The notes: a model not told the origin generated them from the letters alone. A DNA stretch of 41,148 nt from Prochlorococcus sp. AG-347-N23 (GCA_003281125.1 QCCW01000007.1:1-41148); one strand, 5' to 3'. Positions 7,960-15,828 are shown, counted from the first letter of the stretch. Translations and numbers: made by a program.

Positions 7960-9264
7960 TTAGAACTTAAAGGTCGTTGTTACAACTGATCCAAAAATGT
8001 TATCTTCTTGTTGGAAAACATCATCCCCACCAAAGATTGCAGGAGTTATTGACATAGAATCGTTAACTTTCCATGAATAATATAATTCATACATTAGTGG
8101 AGTAACTTCGAAAGTATTGCCTCCCCCAGCAAGATTAGTAGCCCTTAATGGTTGAGTAAGTGCAAATCCAATTCTGTCATCTGGTTGGAACAAATCTTTC
8201 CAAGTTAAACCAATCATCCAGCTATCTGCATGATCAACTTCTCCAACAGCAGCATCACTCCAAGACTTCGTATCGTAACCAAGAGAAATTTCAGGAACTG
8301 CTGTACCTGTTTCTTCTGGCATCCAATATGCTCTGTAGGCATATCCCATTGAATCTGAAGCGGTATCTTCTCCCAAAGCTGTTGCATTATAAATCTGAGA
8401 AGTCCAGTTTTGAGCATCAGAAATAGTTAAAGATAGGTGATACCTATCCTTGGTATATGCGAATTGAGTATCCCATTTGCTAACTGAATCATCTTGGAAG
8501 AAACCACCGTTGTTAGAATCAGCGTTTTTATCAACAACGTTTGTAGCTATAGCGAAACCATTGTCAATTTCATATTTGAAACCAAAACCAACGTCAGTAC
8601 TAGCTCCAAAGTTACTATTTCCTCCTAATTTAAAGGCCTTTAAAGCTCCTGGTTTATATATAGATGGAGTCACATACATATAGTAGTTCTCAATCCTTGG
8701 GCCAAAGAAACCAGTAAAGTTATCCCCTACAGGGAATGAATACCAAATCTTATCAACCCTAAAAGCATCATCTGTATCTTTAGTTTCAATATGATAACCA
8801 GCTGGCTTAGATGACCAAGCACCTCCATTGTCTCCAGCTTTTAAACGTACATAAAGGTTATCATCACCAGAAAAACTTGTATTTAAGTTCATTGTGTATG
8901 TATAACCTGTCTGTAATGCATCAGAAGGTTCATCGGCAAGAGATTGATCTTCATCATCGTCGACATCAGAAATGCCGTCTATCCCACCAATCCAAAAGAC
9001 TGCTTTACCATCCATGGATGTTGTAGAAGAGAAAGCACCTGCTTCAAATGCCTCAAAATTCCTTTCTTTAGTTTCAAGGATTGCAATATCTTCACTAGCC
9101 TTGTTAGTGAATGTATTACTGTCAATTCTTGAAGAATTTTTTTTTGTGCTACGAGCGTAGCTATTCATTTCTTCTAGATTGACAACATCGGAAGCTTGAG
9201 CAGCAATTGGAGCTAATAAGCTCAATGATGCTCCTGCCACCAACATTTGTTGGAAGAGTTTCAT
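7960..9264 (-). CDS. som: Outer-membrane porin (Som/OprB-like)
   Basis: A 434-residue beta-barrel porin. A clear signal peptide ends near residue 24 (PIAAQAS), and the C-terminus finishes in phenylalanine after alternating polar and aromatic residues (VVTTTFKF), the outer-membrane sorting signal. The segment FEAGAFSSTTSMDGKAVFWIG (about 75-95) matches the start of the barrel in cyanobacterial porins; the rest shows repeated amphipathic strands rich in Tyr, Trp, Gly and Asp. Unlike most cyanobacterial porins, no SLH domain is recognisable between signal and barrel. The ATG is preceded by GTGTGAGG, complementary to the small RNA Yfr1. It probably passes small solutes; nearby iron genes suggest but do not prove a link to iron. 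Confidence 0.93.
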   Translation of the reverse strand: MKLFQQMLVAGASLSLLAPIAAQASDVVNLEEMNSYARSTKKNSSRIDSNTFTNKASEDIAILETKERNFEAFEAGAFSSTTSMDGKAVFWIGGIDGISDVDDDEDQSLADEPSDALQTGYTYTMNLNTSFSGDDNLYVRLKAGDNGGAWSSKPAGYHIETKDTDDAFRVDKIWYSFPVGDNFTGFFGPRIENYYMYVTPSIYKPGALKAFKLGGNSNFGASTDVGFGFKYEIDNGFAIATNVVDKNADSNNGGFFQDDSVSKWDTQFAYTKDRYHLSLTISDAQNWTSQIYNATALGEDTASDSMGYAYRAYWMPEETGTAVPEISLGYDTKSWSDAAVGEVDHADSWMIGLTWKDLFQPDDRIGFALTQPLRATNLAGGGNTFEVTPLMYELYYSWKVNDSMSITPAIFGGDDVFQQEDNIFGSVVTTTFKF

Positions 9265-9268
9265 TTTA

Positions 9269-9276
9269 CCTCACAC
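9269..9276 (-). promoter_or_regulatory. Probable Yfr1-pairing site and ribosome-binding site of the porin gene
   Basis: On the minus strand the sequence GTGTGAGG lies four bases before the porin ATG. It is a perfect 8-base complement of CCUCACAC, the end of the conserved ACUCCUCACAC core of Yfr1, a cyanobacterial RNA known to control Prochlorococcus porin mRNAs by pairing near their starts. The GAGG part also serves as Shine-Dalgarno sequence, so pairing would block translation. Yfr1 itself is not in the window. Confidence 0.65.
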
Positions 9277-9396
9277 GAAAAAAACCCATAAAAAGGGTAT
9301 TTATACTTTATCTTGAGCCAAAAAAAAAGGAAGGAATAAAAGCTCCTAAGTAATGTAACTTTTTATACAATAAAATTTTTTAAAAAATGAAATTAC

Positions 9397-10272
9397 CTAA
9401 ATTAATTTCTCAATTAATGGGTATTTAAGGGATTCTCTTTCCTCTAACCAAGATGATGCAACTTCCCTAGCTAGTGATCTAATCTTTTCGATATATTGAG
9501 CACGATCCGTAACTGAAATTACTCCCCTTGCATCAAGCAAGTTAAAAGTATGGCTACATTTTAGAACAAAATCAAGAGCAGGGTACGTTAATTTCTTTTC
9601 TATTAAAGAACTTGCCTCATTTTGGTAAATTTCAAATAATTTCCTCAGATTGTCAGGGCTAGATCCAGTAAAATTGTATTCACATTGACTTCTTTCAAAT
9701 TGAAGCCAAATATCACTATATTTCAAATTTTTATTCCAATTTAAGTCCCAGATACTTTCCTTATCCTGCAAAAACATAGCAATTCTCTCTAAACCATATG
9801 TGATTTCAATTGGGATTGAATTACAATCAAATCCCCCACATTGCTGGAAATAAGTAAATTGAGTAACTTCCATACCATCCAACCAAACTTCCCAACCTAC
9901 TCCCCAAGCTCCAAGTGTTGGAGACTCCCAATTATCCTCTACAAATCTTATGTCATGGTTCCTAGGATTAATTCCAAGAGATTGTAAAGATGTTAAATAT
10001 TTTTCTTGTATTCCTTCTGGTGAAGGTTTAATTATTACTTGATATTGAAAGTAATGTTGAGCCCTATTTGGATTATCGCCAAACCGCCCATCAGTAGGTC
10101 TTCTACATGGCTCAGGGTATGCGACACTCCATGGTTCTGGTCCAATAGCCCTTAAAAAAGTATGTGGATTCATAGTTCCAGCCCCTTTTTCGGTATCGTA
10201 TGGTTGCATTATTAAGCATCCTTCATCAGACCAAAATTTATTCAAACTTTGAATTATGTCCTGAAAAAACAT
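9397..10272 (-). CDS. glyQ: Glycyl-tRNA synthetase, alpha subunit
   Basis: GlyQ is the catalytic subunit of the bacterial alpha2beta2 glycyl-tRNA synthetase, charging tRNA-Gly in the cytoplasm. The 291-residue protein shows class II landmarks: [15 protein letters not shown] (about 22-36), a motif-2-like segment from [19 protein letters not shown] to QYQVIIKPS, and the C-terminal motif-3 region [21 protein letters not shown]. Length is normal. The partner gene glyS is not adjacent, as is common in cyanobacteria. Confidence 0.98.
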   Translation of the reverse strand: MFFQDIIQSLNKFWSDEGCLIMQPYDTEKGAGTMNPHTFLRAIGPEPWSVAYPEPCRRPTDGRFGDNPNRAQHYFQYQVIIKPSPEGIQEKYLTSLQSLGINPRNHDIRFVEDNWESPTLGAWGVGWEVWLDGMEVTQFTYFQQCGGFDCNSIPIEITYGLERIAMFLQDKESIWDLNWNKNLKYSDIWLQFERSQCEYNFTGSSPDNLRKLFEIYQNEASSLIEKKLTYPALDFVLKCSHTFNLLDARGVISVTDRAQYIEKIRSLAREVASSWLEERESLKYPLIEKLI

Positions 10273-10416
10273 CTATATTTATAATTTAAGAAATTAGGAT
10301 CTATTCCATAGATTATGATAACAAAGCTTTAAAGTAAAAAATATTTTAAATTCCAAATTCTCAAAAATATCATCCGATAAAAAGCTTTCATAAAATAGAA
10401 CCTTGATAAAAATGGA

Positions 10417-10845
10417 TTATGTAAAAAAATCTAATGGCAATGGTCCAAAAGTATTAGATTCTTTAGCACTTTCGTCATACTGACACGTTATTAAAATTCC
10501 TTCTCCAAGACCATTTTCAGATCTAACAAAAACATTACTAGTTTTTTGATTGGCTTTTAAAAAAACGCCTCCATTAGCATGAAGGGAACCTAGATTTCCA
10601 AATTGAATTGAGGAAAATTTCTTAGAAATTGATTTCAAGGCTTCAATAGCTCTATTATCACTAGGTGCCATTATGCCTATTGTTATCCAATCTGCATTAA
10701 GAATATTTAATTCTAGTTCCTCTAAAAGTATTTTTTTCTGACTACTACTCAATTGAGGAGCAGTTCTAAGGTTATTTAAATCTACTAATTTATCTATTTC
10801 CATTAGTTTTATATCTAAAAAATTCTTAACCAAATGTTCTTCCAT
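10417..10845 (-). CDS. DUF1824 family protein
   Basis: A cyanobacterial protein of unknown function that I assign to DUF1824. Features include a leucine-rich N-terminal helix (LNNLRTAPQLSSSQKKILLEE), the segment ADWITIGIMAPSDNRAIEAL and GLGEGILITCQYDESAKESNTFGP near the end. The frame is open to 10878, but I prefer the ATG at 10845 (142 residues), which overlaps the end of the MIF-like gene by 20 bases; an ATG at 10803 is the alternative. It appears to be the last gene of a three-gene operon with the MIF homologue and a 56-residue protein. Confidence 0.8.
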   Translation of the reverse strand: MEEHLVKNFLDIKLMEIDKLVDLNNLRTAPQLSSSQKKILLEELELNILNADWITIGIMAPSDNRAIEALKSISKKFSSIQFGNLGSLHANGGVFLKANQKTSNVFVRSENGLGEGILITCQYDESAKESNTFGPLPLDFFT

Positions 10846-11158
10846 TCCAAGCCCACAATGATGCTGGCACATCCTCAAAAGAAATATAAATCCTATCTAT
10901 TGGGATCCCCATTTTCTCATATACAAAATCTGATATAGGCTTTGCCATTTCTGAAGGTTTTAGAGAACCTATTGATTTGATTTCTAAAAAGCATGAAGGT
11001 GTCTTATCGGCAAAATACATTTGGCAATTATCATCTATTTTCGCCATAACAAAACTTCTTGATTTGTTAGTTAAAGATGAAATAAGAATTGAAATTTCTT
11101 CGAGTAATTTGTCTTTATCATTTACTTTTGCTGAAGTCGAAACATTGATATAAGGCAT
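10826..11158 (-). CDS. Tautomerase, macrophage migration inhibitory factor (MIF) homologue
   Basis: A 110-residue protein of the MIF/tautomerase superfamily. Proline follows the initiator methionine (MPYINVST), giving the N-terminal Pro catalytic base after methionine removal. The C-terminal ASLWAWNGRTFG resembles the MIF trimer-contact segment, and SRSFVMAKIDDNC corresponds to the active-site lysine region. A Prochlorococcus MIF homologue has been shown to be a multifunctional tautomerase, but its physiological substrate is unknown. The cysteine pair of mammalian MIF's redox motif is absent. It starts two bases after the upstream 56-residue gene ends and overlaps the DUF1824 gene. Confidence 0.92.
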   Translation of the reverse strand: MPYINVSTSAKVNDKDKLLEEISILISSLTNKSRSFVMAKIDDNCQMYFADKTPSCFLEIKSIGSLKPSEMAKPISDFVYEKMGIPIDRIYISFEDVPASLWAWNGRTFG

Positions 11159-11160
11159 CT

Positions 11161-11331
11161 CTATGCAGCAAGATAATCTTTCTTAGAATCATTTCCTAGA
11201 TAAACAGTTTTATTTTTTAAATTTCTTTTTGATGAAAGATATGCCATATCGTATGAACTTATTCCGTTTTTATAAGGATTGAAAAGAGCATTTTTAGACC
11301 TGTTTTTTTTGCTCTTCTTGAACTCAATCAT
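11161..11331 (-). CDS. Small basic protein of unknown function
   Basis: A 56-residue open frame from ATG at 11331 to TAG at 11161, beginning MIEFKKSKKNRSKNALFNPY and ending KKDYLAA. It is lysine/asparagine rich with no signal, membrane segment or cysteine. I know no family. Support comes from its position: it ends two bases before the MIF homologue's ATG on the same strand, and it fills a gap that would otherwise be empty. A nucleic-acid-binding role would fit the charge but is speculation. Confidence 0.65.
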   Translation of the reverse strand: MIEFKKSKKNRSKNALFNPYKNGISSYDMAYLSSKRNLKNKTVYLGNDSKKDYLAA

Positions 11332-11462
11332 CGTTATTAAATCATTAATTAATAATTTAACTTTTTTTTAATAGATGTCTAGTATTTTTGAGAATTTTTA
11401 ATTTATTAAATGAAAAAAATTCCTAATACACAATTAGAATTTCTTTTTACTAGATTTGAAAT

Positions 11463-12122
11463 GTGGATTCTAAATTAGTTGCTTTGGAAGTGTTAAATAA
11501 TTATCAAAGGAAAAAACTCGATGAGAGTAATGATGAAGAATTTTATTCTGATCCAAAATTTGTTTATCATCTAGATGCAAACTTCCGGCAAAATCTATCA
11601 GATTTATATGAAAGAGAAATTGATAATTATTCAACCGTTCTTGATTTAATGTCCAGTTGGGATAGTTATTTACCTAAAGGGAAAAAATATAAACGAGTTA
11701 TTGGACATGGTTTAAATAAACAAGAACTTGAAAAAAACAAAATTTTTGATTCTTTTTGGATACAAAATTTTAATTTAAGTCAACAAATTCCTCTAGATAA
11801 AGAAAGCGTTGATTATTGCTTGATGGTTGCAGCATGGCAATATTTACAATATCCAGAGAATTTAACCAAAGAAATTGCAAGAATATTGAGTAGAAATGGA
11901 AAGATTATTATTGCTTTTTCAAACAGAGCATTTTGGCATAAAGCTCCTAATATATGGACTTCATCTACTGAAGAAGAAAGGGTTAAATATGTAAGAAAAG
12001 TATTAATCTCGAACGGATTTAATGAGCCGAAAATTATTAAAAAGTTTACTGAACCAGCACTTAATATCTTTAATTTTTTAAATAAAGACCCATTTTATTG
12101 TTTAATAGCCACCAAAGAGTAA
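11463..12122 (+). CDS. SAM-dependent methyltransferase-like protein
   Basis: A 219-residue protein resembling class I methyltransferases of the Methyltransf_11 type. STVLDLMSSWDSYLP (about 57-71) stands at motif I, where the usual glycine-rich loop is replaced by LMSSWDS; VDYCLMVAAWQYLQYPENLTKEIARIL corresponds to motifs IV-V, and NGKIIIAFSNR to motif VI. The degenerate motif I is seen in a cyanobacterial subgroup, so SAM binding is likely but unproven. Substrate unknown. The start is a GTG at 11463; a 22-codon frame (ATG 11410) overlaps it and might couple translation. Confidence 0.75.
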   Translation: MDSKLVALEVLNNYQRKKLDESNDEEFYSDPKFVYHLDANFRQNLSDLYEREIDNYSTVLDLMSSWDSYLPKGKKYKRVIGHGLNKQELEKNKIFDSFWIQNFNLSQQIPLDKESVDYCLMVAAWQYLQYPENLTKEIARILSRNGKIIIAFSNRAFWHKAPNIWTSSTEEERVKYVRKVLISNGFNEPKIIKKFTEPALNIFNFLNKDPFYCLIATKE

Positions 12123-12153
12123 ATTTTTAGTCGCATTGCATTAAACAATAACT

Positions 12154-12184
12154 CTATGAAAAAGTTATAAACTATTTTTCATAG
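12154..12184. repeat. 10-bp inverted repeat between two plus-strand genes
   Basis: CTATGAAAAA (12154-12163) and TTTTTCATAG (12175-12184) are perfect inverted copies; part of the loop (AGTT/AACT) can extend the stem around one bulged base. It lies 32 bases after the methyltransferase-like gene. There is no T-run after the stem, so it is not a standard terminator, though RNA folding could still end or protect a transcript. Confidence 0.6.
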
Positions 12185-12231
12185 CCATACCTTTAAATTT
12201 TTACTAATATTGGGTAGATAAAATTAATCAT

Positions 12232-12477
12232 ATGGGTTCTAAAAGAGAAAAATATCCTGAAAAATGTCCTTGGGATCTTGGCCCTAATCAACATTTAGCA
12301 AAAGAAGAAAACTGGACTTTAAGATTAGGAGAAGCAAATGTATGCTTTAGCAAAAATAAATTAGACAATAATTATTTTCATGTAATTAGTAATGAGAATG
12401 AAGAGCAAATACTAGCTTTTAGAGCAAGACTCTTATATCAAAAACTACTTGATAAAGGATTTAGATTGGTTGAATAA
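12232..12477 (+). CDS. Conserved-type small protein of unknown function
   Basis: An 81-residue cytoplasmic protein starting MGSKREKYPEKCPWDLGPNQ, with two cysteines (Cys12 and one in ANVCFSKN) and a helical C-terminus (AFRARLLYQKLLDKGF). No signal peptide or membrane segment. I do not recognise a family; the look is of a short protein shared among marine picocyanobacteria. It converges on the DUF3386 gene with five bases between stops. Confidence 0.7.
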   Translation: MGSKREKYPEKCPWDLGPNQHLAKEENWTLRLGEANVCFSKNKLDNNYFHVISNENEEQILAFRARLLYQKLLDKGFRLVE

Positions 12478-12482
12478 AAAAC

Positions 12483-13136
12483 CTAATTTAATAAGCATAG
12501 ATCCTCGAAGACAAACTTTTGTGTTTCTTCTTCTTGATTTTGATTTAAGTATTTTATTGTCCTCGAATTTAATATCCAATAATCGTCTTTACCCATATTT
12601 AGAAACTCATCCTCATATTCCAATTTTTGAGAACTTGTCTCAAGTGTATCTGGATCAATTTGTTGACTACTATATTTTTTACTAAGGGAACCTATTCCTG
12701 TATCAAAAAATTCTTCAACAAAAATTTCTATTATTGTTCCATGAATTTTTCTGTAGACCATATTAATACAGTTATTTTTAACCCTATATTTATCACCTTG
12801 ATTCTTACCTGAAACACTCATCTCAATCCCACTTTCAGAATTTTTAAGTAAATTAAAATTATTTTCTGAGTGCACTGATTCAAATTTTCTGTTTACCCTA
12901 TGTATACACACTTCAAATAACTGAGAGGCAATACTTTTAACAACTTTCTCATCTTCTATTTTTTGAATATTTGGTTTAAAGTCTTTCCCTAATATGAAGT
13001 CCCCTTTATGAATATTATTATTAGTCAAGAAAATACATTTACCTTGGTAACCATGAAAATCATTTTTCCAGGTGTAACGATTTTGATAAGCATTTTTAAA
13101 AATCTCCTTACAATTAATCGTTTTTTGACTATCCAT
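12483..13136 (-). CDS. DUF3386 family protein
   Basis: A 217-residue protein that I assign to the cyanobacterial family DUF3386 from its N-terminus: EIFKNAYQNRYTWKNDFHGY (about 11-30), followed by a beta-rich body. A short ATG-initiated frame with no signal peptide suggests a cytoplasmic or peripheral protein; function is unknown. It is followed on its strand by the converging small protein gene, and the terminator of pcb lies just upstream of its start. Confidence 0.75.
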   Translation of the reverse strand: MDSQKTINCKEIFKNAYQNRYTWKNDFHGYQGKCIFLTNNNIHKGDFILGKDFKPNIQKIEDEKVVKSIASQLFEVCIHRVNRKFESVHSENNFNLLKNSESGIEMSVSGKNQGDKYRVKNNCINMVYRKIHGTIIEIFVEEFFDTGIGSLSKKYSSQQIDPDTLETSSQKLEYEDEFLNMGKDDYWILNSRTIKYLNQNQEEETQKFVFEDLCLLN

Positions 13137-13163
13137 TAATTTTTTAAAAACGTGAAATAATTC

Positions 13164-13199
13164 TACAAAAAAAACCCCCCCTGTTAGAGGAGAGGTTTT
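13164..13199 (-). terminator. Terminator after pcb
   Basis: On the minus strand, AAAAACCTCTCC and GGGGGGGTTTTT pair over about 12 positions (two G-U pairs) around a 7-base loop and run into a T-tract. It lies right after the pcb stop, and the A/T flanks make it potentially active in both directions. Confidence 0.8.
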
Positions 13200-13211
13200 T
13201 ATTAAATTAAA

Positions 13212-14270
13212 TTAGTTTTGAGTAATTTTTGTATTTTCAATATTGTCAAAAGCTTGACCAATTTTCTTAAAGTCAAATCCCATTGCTCTTAGTGCGTGCC
13301 AAAGATGACCTTGTAAGAAAAAGAAACCCAAATAAAAATGAGTATTAGCAAGCCAAGCTCTTGAGCTATATGCTCCTGAACCTAAATCTACTGTATCAGT
13401 AAAATAAGGTGCAAATTCAAATTGAAGCTTTAAGGGTTCTCCATATAGATCAACTGGATATATGGTTGTATTTGAAGCACACCAAAAAGCAGCAACAAAA
13501 GCCATATAAGAAACACCAACCACTGAGTATGACAAAATTGCCTCAGCACCAAGTAACCCTTTTCCTTTAAATTCTGTATATTCTCCAAATTGTTTAGTAC
13601 AAATATGGAAAACTCCACCAATGATGGTTAAGAATGCCACAAAAGCATGACCTCCCATAATGTCTTCAAGACTATCTATTTTTAAAAAGTCAAATTGATG
13701 ATTCCAGATAGCGGCAATATCTAAATTGTAAATAACTTGTCTTGTAGATCCTATTGCTGGATCGTAAATTCCATGAATCCGAGCCCATTCCACGAACATT
13801 ATTGCTCCTAGGCCAAGAAAAATTAGATGGTGTCCAAGAATAAAAGTTAATTTATCAGGATCATCCCATTCAAAATCAAAACTTTTTGGTTTACTACCCT
13901 CTGGATAATCACCAAGATCACCAGCAAATTTGTTGGAATGTAATAATCCTCCAGCACCCAATACTGCTGAGAAAATTAAATGTAATGTGCAAATTACAAC
14001 AATTCCATATGGCTCTGTAATAACTCCATTTTCAATTCCACCTATTCCAATACCCGCTAGGTGAGGAAGAACAATTGCTTTTTGGGCACCCATTGGAATG
14101 CTGGCGTCGTAACGAGCTAGTTCAAACAATCCAAAAGCTCCAGCCCAAAACATCATTAATCCTGCATGAGCAGCATGGGCAGCAATGAATTTACCTGAAC
14201 GACCTACAACACCAGAATTTCCTGCGTACCAGTCATAGCTGACATCAGATTTTCCGTAAGTTTGTAACAC
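13212..14270 (-). CDS. pcb: Chlorophyll-binding antenna protein, Pcb/IsiA family
   Basis: A 352-residue six-helix thylakoid protein related to CP43 but lacking its large lumenal loop, as in Pcb and IsiA. Recognisable chlorophyll-binding motifs include RSGKFIAAHAAHAGLMMFWAGA (about 24-45), ILGHHLIFLGLGA, MGGHAFVAFLTIIGGVFHI and the C-terminal HLWHALRAMGFDF. Pcb proteins bind divinyl chlorophylls a and b and ring photosystem I or II. This copy lies 143 bases downstream of the flavodoxin gene on the same strand, as in an iron-stress unit, so it is probably an iron-stress antenna rather than the constitutive PcbA; the copy number in the genome cannot be seen here. Confidence 0.93.
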   Translation of the reverse strand: MLQTYGKSDVSYDWYAGNSGVVGRSGKFIAAHAAHAGLMMFWAGAFGLFELARYDASIPMGAQKAIVLPHLAGIGIGGIENGVITEPYGIVVICTLHLIFSAVLGAGGLLHSNKFAGDLGDYPEGSKPKSFDFEWDDPDKLTFILGHHLIFLGLGAIMFVEWARIHGIYDPAIGSTRQVIYNLDIAAIWNHQFDFLKIDSLEDIMGGHAFVAFLTIIGGVFHICTKQFGEYTEFKGKGLLGAEAILSYSVVGVSYMAFVAAFWCASNTTIYPVDLYGEPLKLQFEFAPYFTDTVDLGSGAYSSRAWLANTHFYLGFFFLQGHLWHALRAMGFDFKKIGQAFDNIENTKITQN

Positions 14271-14413
14271 TTGATTTAAATAAACAGCAAATTGAGCATA
14301 TTGCTATTCAGTATTGTTTTTACATGTTCTTTACAGATTTAATTACTTATGTAAAAAAAACATATAACGAAAGAACAAATGTTACAAATTGGGGTAGTAA
14401 TATCTTTGAAAGC

Positions 14414-14938
14414 TTATGCCAATGTGGGAATTTCACCCTTTAGCTGAGAAGCCCACGTTTCAAGACGAGAATCAGTTAAGTCAGACTCACTATCCTCATC
14501 AAGAGGTAGTCCACAAAAGCTTTCTCCTATGACACTTTTAGACTCATCAAATGTATAAGAGGATTTATCTACATAACCGACCATTTCGGCACCAGCTTTA
14601 GTGAAGTAGCTATGAAGTTCCTCCATGGCATCACAATAGTTTTCTGTGTAGGTAGAAGAATCTCCTAAACCAAAAATTGCTACCTTTTTACCTGATAAAC
14701 TTAGTTCACCAATATCCTCCAAGATTGAGTCCCATGCAGTTCCCGATCTTTCTTCATCGGCACCAGTATTCCAAGTAGGAATTCCACAGATAATTCCATC
14801 AAGGCCTTCAAATTCTGAAAGATCATCCACATCAGAAACATCTTTAGGTGCTTCTGCTGAAGAGATAAAGTTGTGAAGACGATCAGCTACGTCTTCAGTT
14901 TTTCCAGTTGTAGTTGCGTAATAAATTCCTACAGTCAT
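14414..14938 (-). CDS. isiB: Flavodoxin
   Basis: A 174-residue long-chain flavodoxin that replaces ferredoxin as electron carrier from photosystem I when iron is scarce. The FMN phosphate loop is ATTTGKTED (about 8-16); the ring-stacking residues are expected to be Trp57 in GIPTWNTGADEE and Tyr98 in GLGDSSTYTENY. The inserted loop of long-chain flavodoxins is present. The ATG at 14938 is the only early start. It lies upstream of pcb, the reverse of the classical isiA-isiB order. The AT-rich 140-base spacer ahead of it should carry its promoter. Confidence 0.97.
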   Translation of the reverse strand: MTVGIYYATTTGKTEDVADRLHNFISSAEAPKDVSDVDDLSEFEGLDGIICGIPTWNTGADEERSGTAWDSILEDIGELSLSGKKVAIFGLGDSSTYTENYCDAMEELHSYFTKAGAEMVGYVDKSSYTFDESKSVIGESFCGLPLDEDSESDLTDSRLETWASQLKGEIPTLA

Positions 14939-15077
14939 AACTTCAAAATGTTTACCTTAAAATAATAAAATCTAAAAACATTAAATTAATTTCTTAAAAA
15001 ACCTTTTCAAGTAAAATTTTATACTAATTAAAGTAAGAAATTTTTTTGAGAGTAATATATTAAAAATTCAAAACATC

Positions 15078-15812
15078 GTGACCGACAAATTTCAAAATGA
15101 TATCAATCATCTCGTTGAAGAATTTAACTTTATTGGTCAGAAAAAGTTCAAATTAATAGTATTATTTGGTTTATTGGGAGATTTTGATAGCTTTGAATAT
15201 GCAATAAATTTAAAAAATTTTATAGATAATCACAAAGATAAAAATTTAGATATATTTGCCATTGCTATTGGCAACCAAAATGGAAAACATAAATTCTGTA
15301 AATTTACTGGCTTTCAAAAAGAAAATTTAATAGTCGTTTCTGATAATCAAATCCATAATAATCTAAAAGTCTCAAGAGGATTAGACATTGGTTTAGGAGG
15401 TTGGATCAATATGCTTTTGATGCTATCAGGGATAAATTCTTTTAAAACAATTAAAGAAGTTATTAGAGGTTACATTGGCGACAAAAAAGCAAAACAAATC
15501 TATTCAGAATTTGACAAAATTGATATTTTAAAATTTCTAAAATTTTCAGGTAATTCTTTTAAAGAGGTTTTCGGGGACGGTTATTTGAGACCATTTGAAT
15601 TGGCAACCTTTAGATTAAACAATATGAATGAAATTATCCAAAATTGGAGTGATTATATTCTTGATGAAGAATACCTTCCTCAAAGAGGGGCTTCCTTTTT
15701 ATTAAATGATCAAAATCAAGTTGTTTATAAATTTTTTTCAAGTGATGTTCTTGGATATTCATCGAATATGAGAGATCCCTTGGGATTTTTGAATGATTTA
15801 ATTAAAGAATAG
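15078..15812 (+). CDS. Thioredoxin-fold AhpC/TSA-like protein
   Basis: A 244-residue protein with a thioredoxin-like core. KFKLIVLFGLLGDFDSFEYAINL (about 23-45) sits where peroxiredoxin-like proteins have their first strand and active site; FCKFTGF and the late GASFLLNDQNQVVYKFFSSD resemble the peroxiredoxin-like AhpC/TSA family. Here the usual CxxC or peroxidatic cysteine position appears to be replaced (GLLGD), so peroxidase activity is doubtful. The start is GTG at 15078. It diverges from isiB and is followed after a short gap by a SemiSWEET gene. Confidence 0.65.
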   Translation: MTDKFQNDINHLVEEFNFIGQKKFKLIVLFGLLGDFDSFEYAINLKNFIDNHKDKNLDIFAIAIGNQNGKHKFCKFTGFQKENLIVVSDNQIHNNLKVSRGLDIGLGGWINMLLMLSGINSFKTIKEVIRGYIGDKKAKQIYSEFDKIDILKFLKFSGNSFKEVFGDGYLRPFELATFRLNNMNEIIQNWSDYILDEEYLPQRGASFLLNDQNQVVYKFFSSDVLGYSSNMRDPLGFLNDLIKE

Positions 15813-15828
15813 TTTTTAAAATATCTTT

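Noticed and set aside
8160-9160. Several short plus-strand frames over the porin gene
   Set aside because: Shadows of a strongly supported minus-strand gene; sequences look random (His/Gln/Leu-rich) with no starts supported by ribosome sites.
11410-11478. 22-codon frame before the methyltransferase-like gene
   Set aside because: Too short and featureless to call a gene; mentioned only as possible translational coupling.
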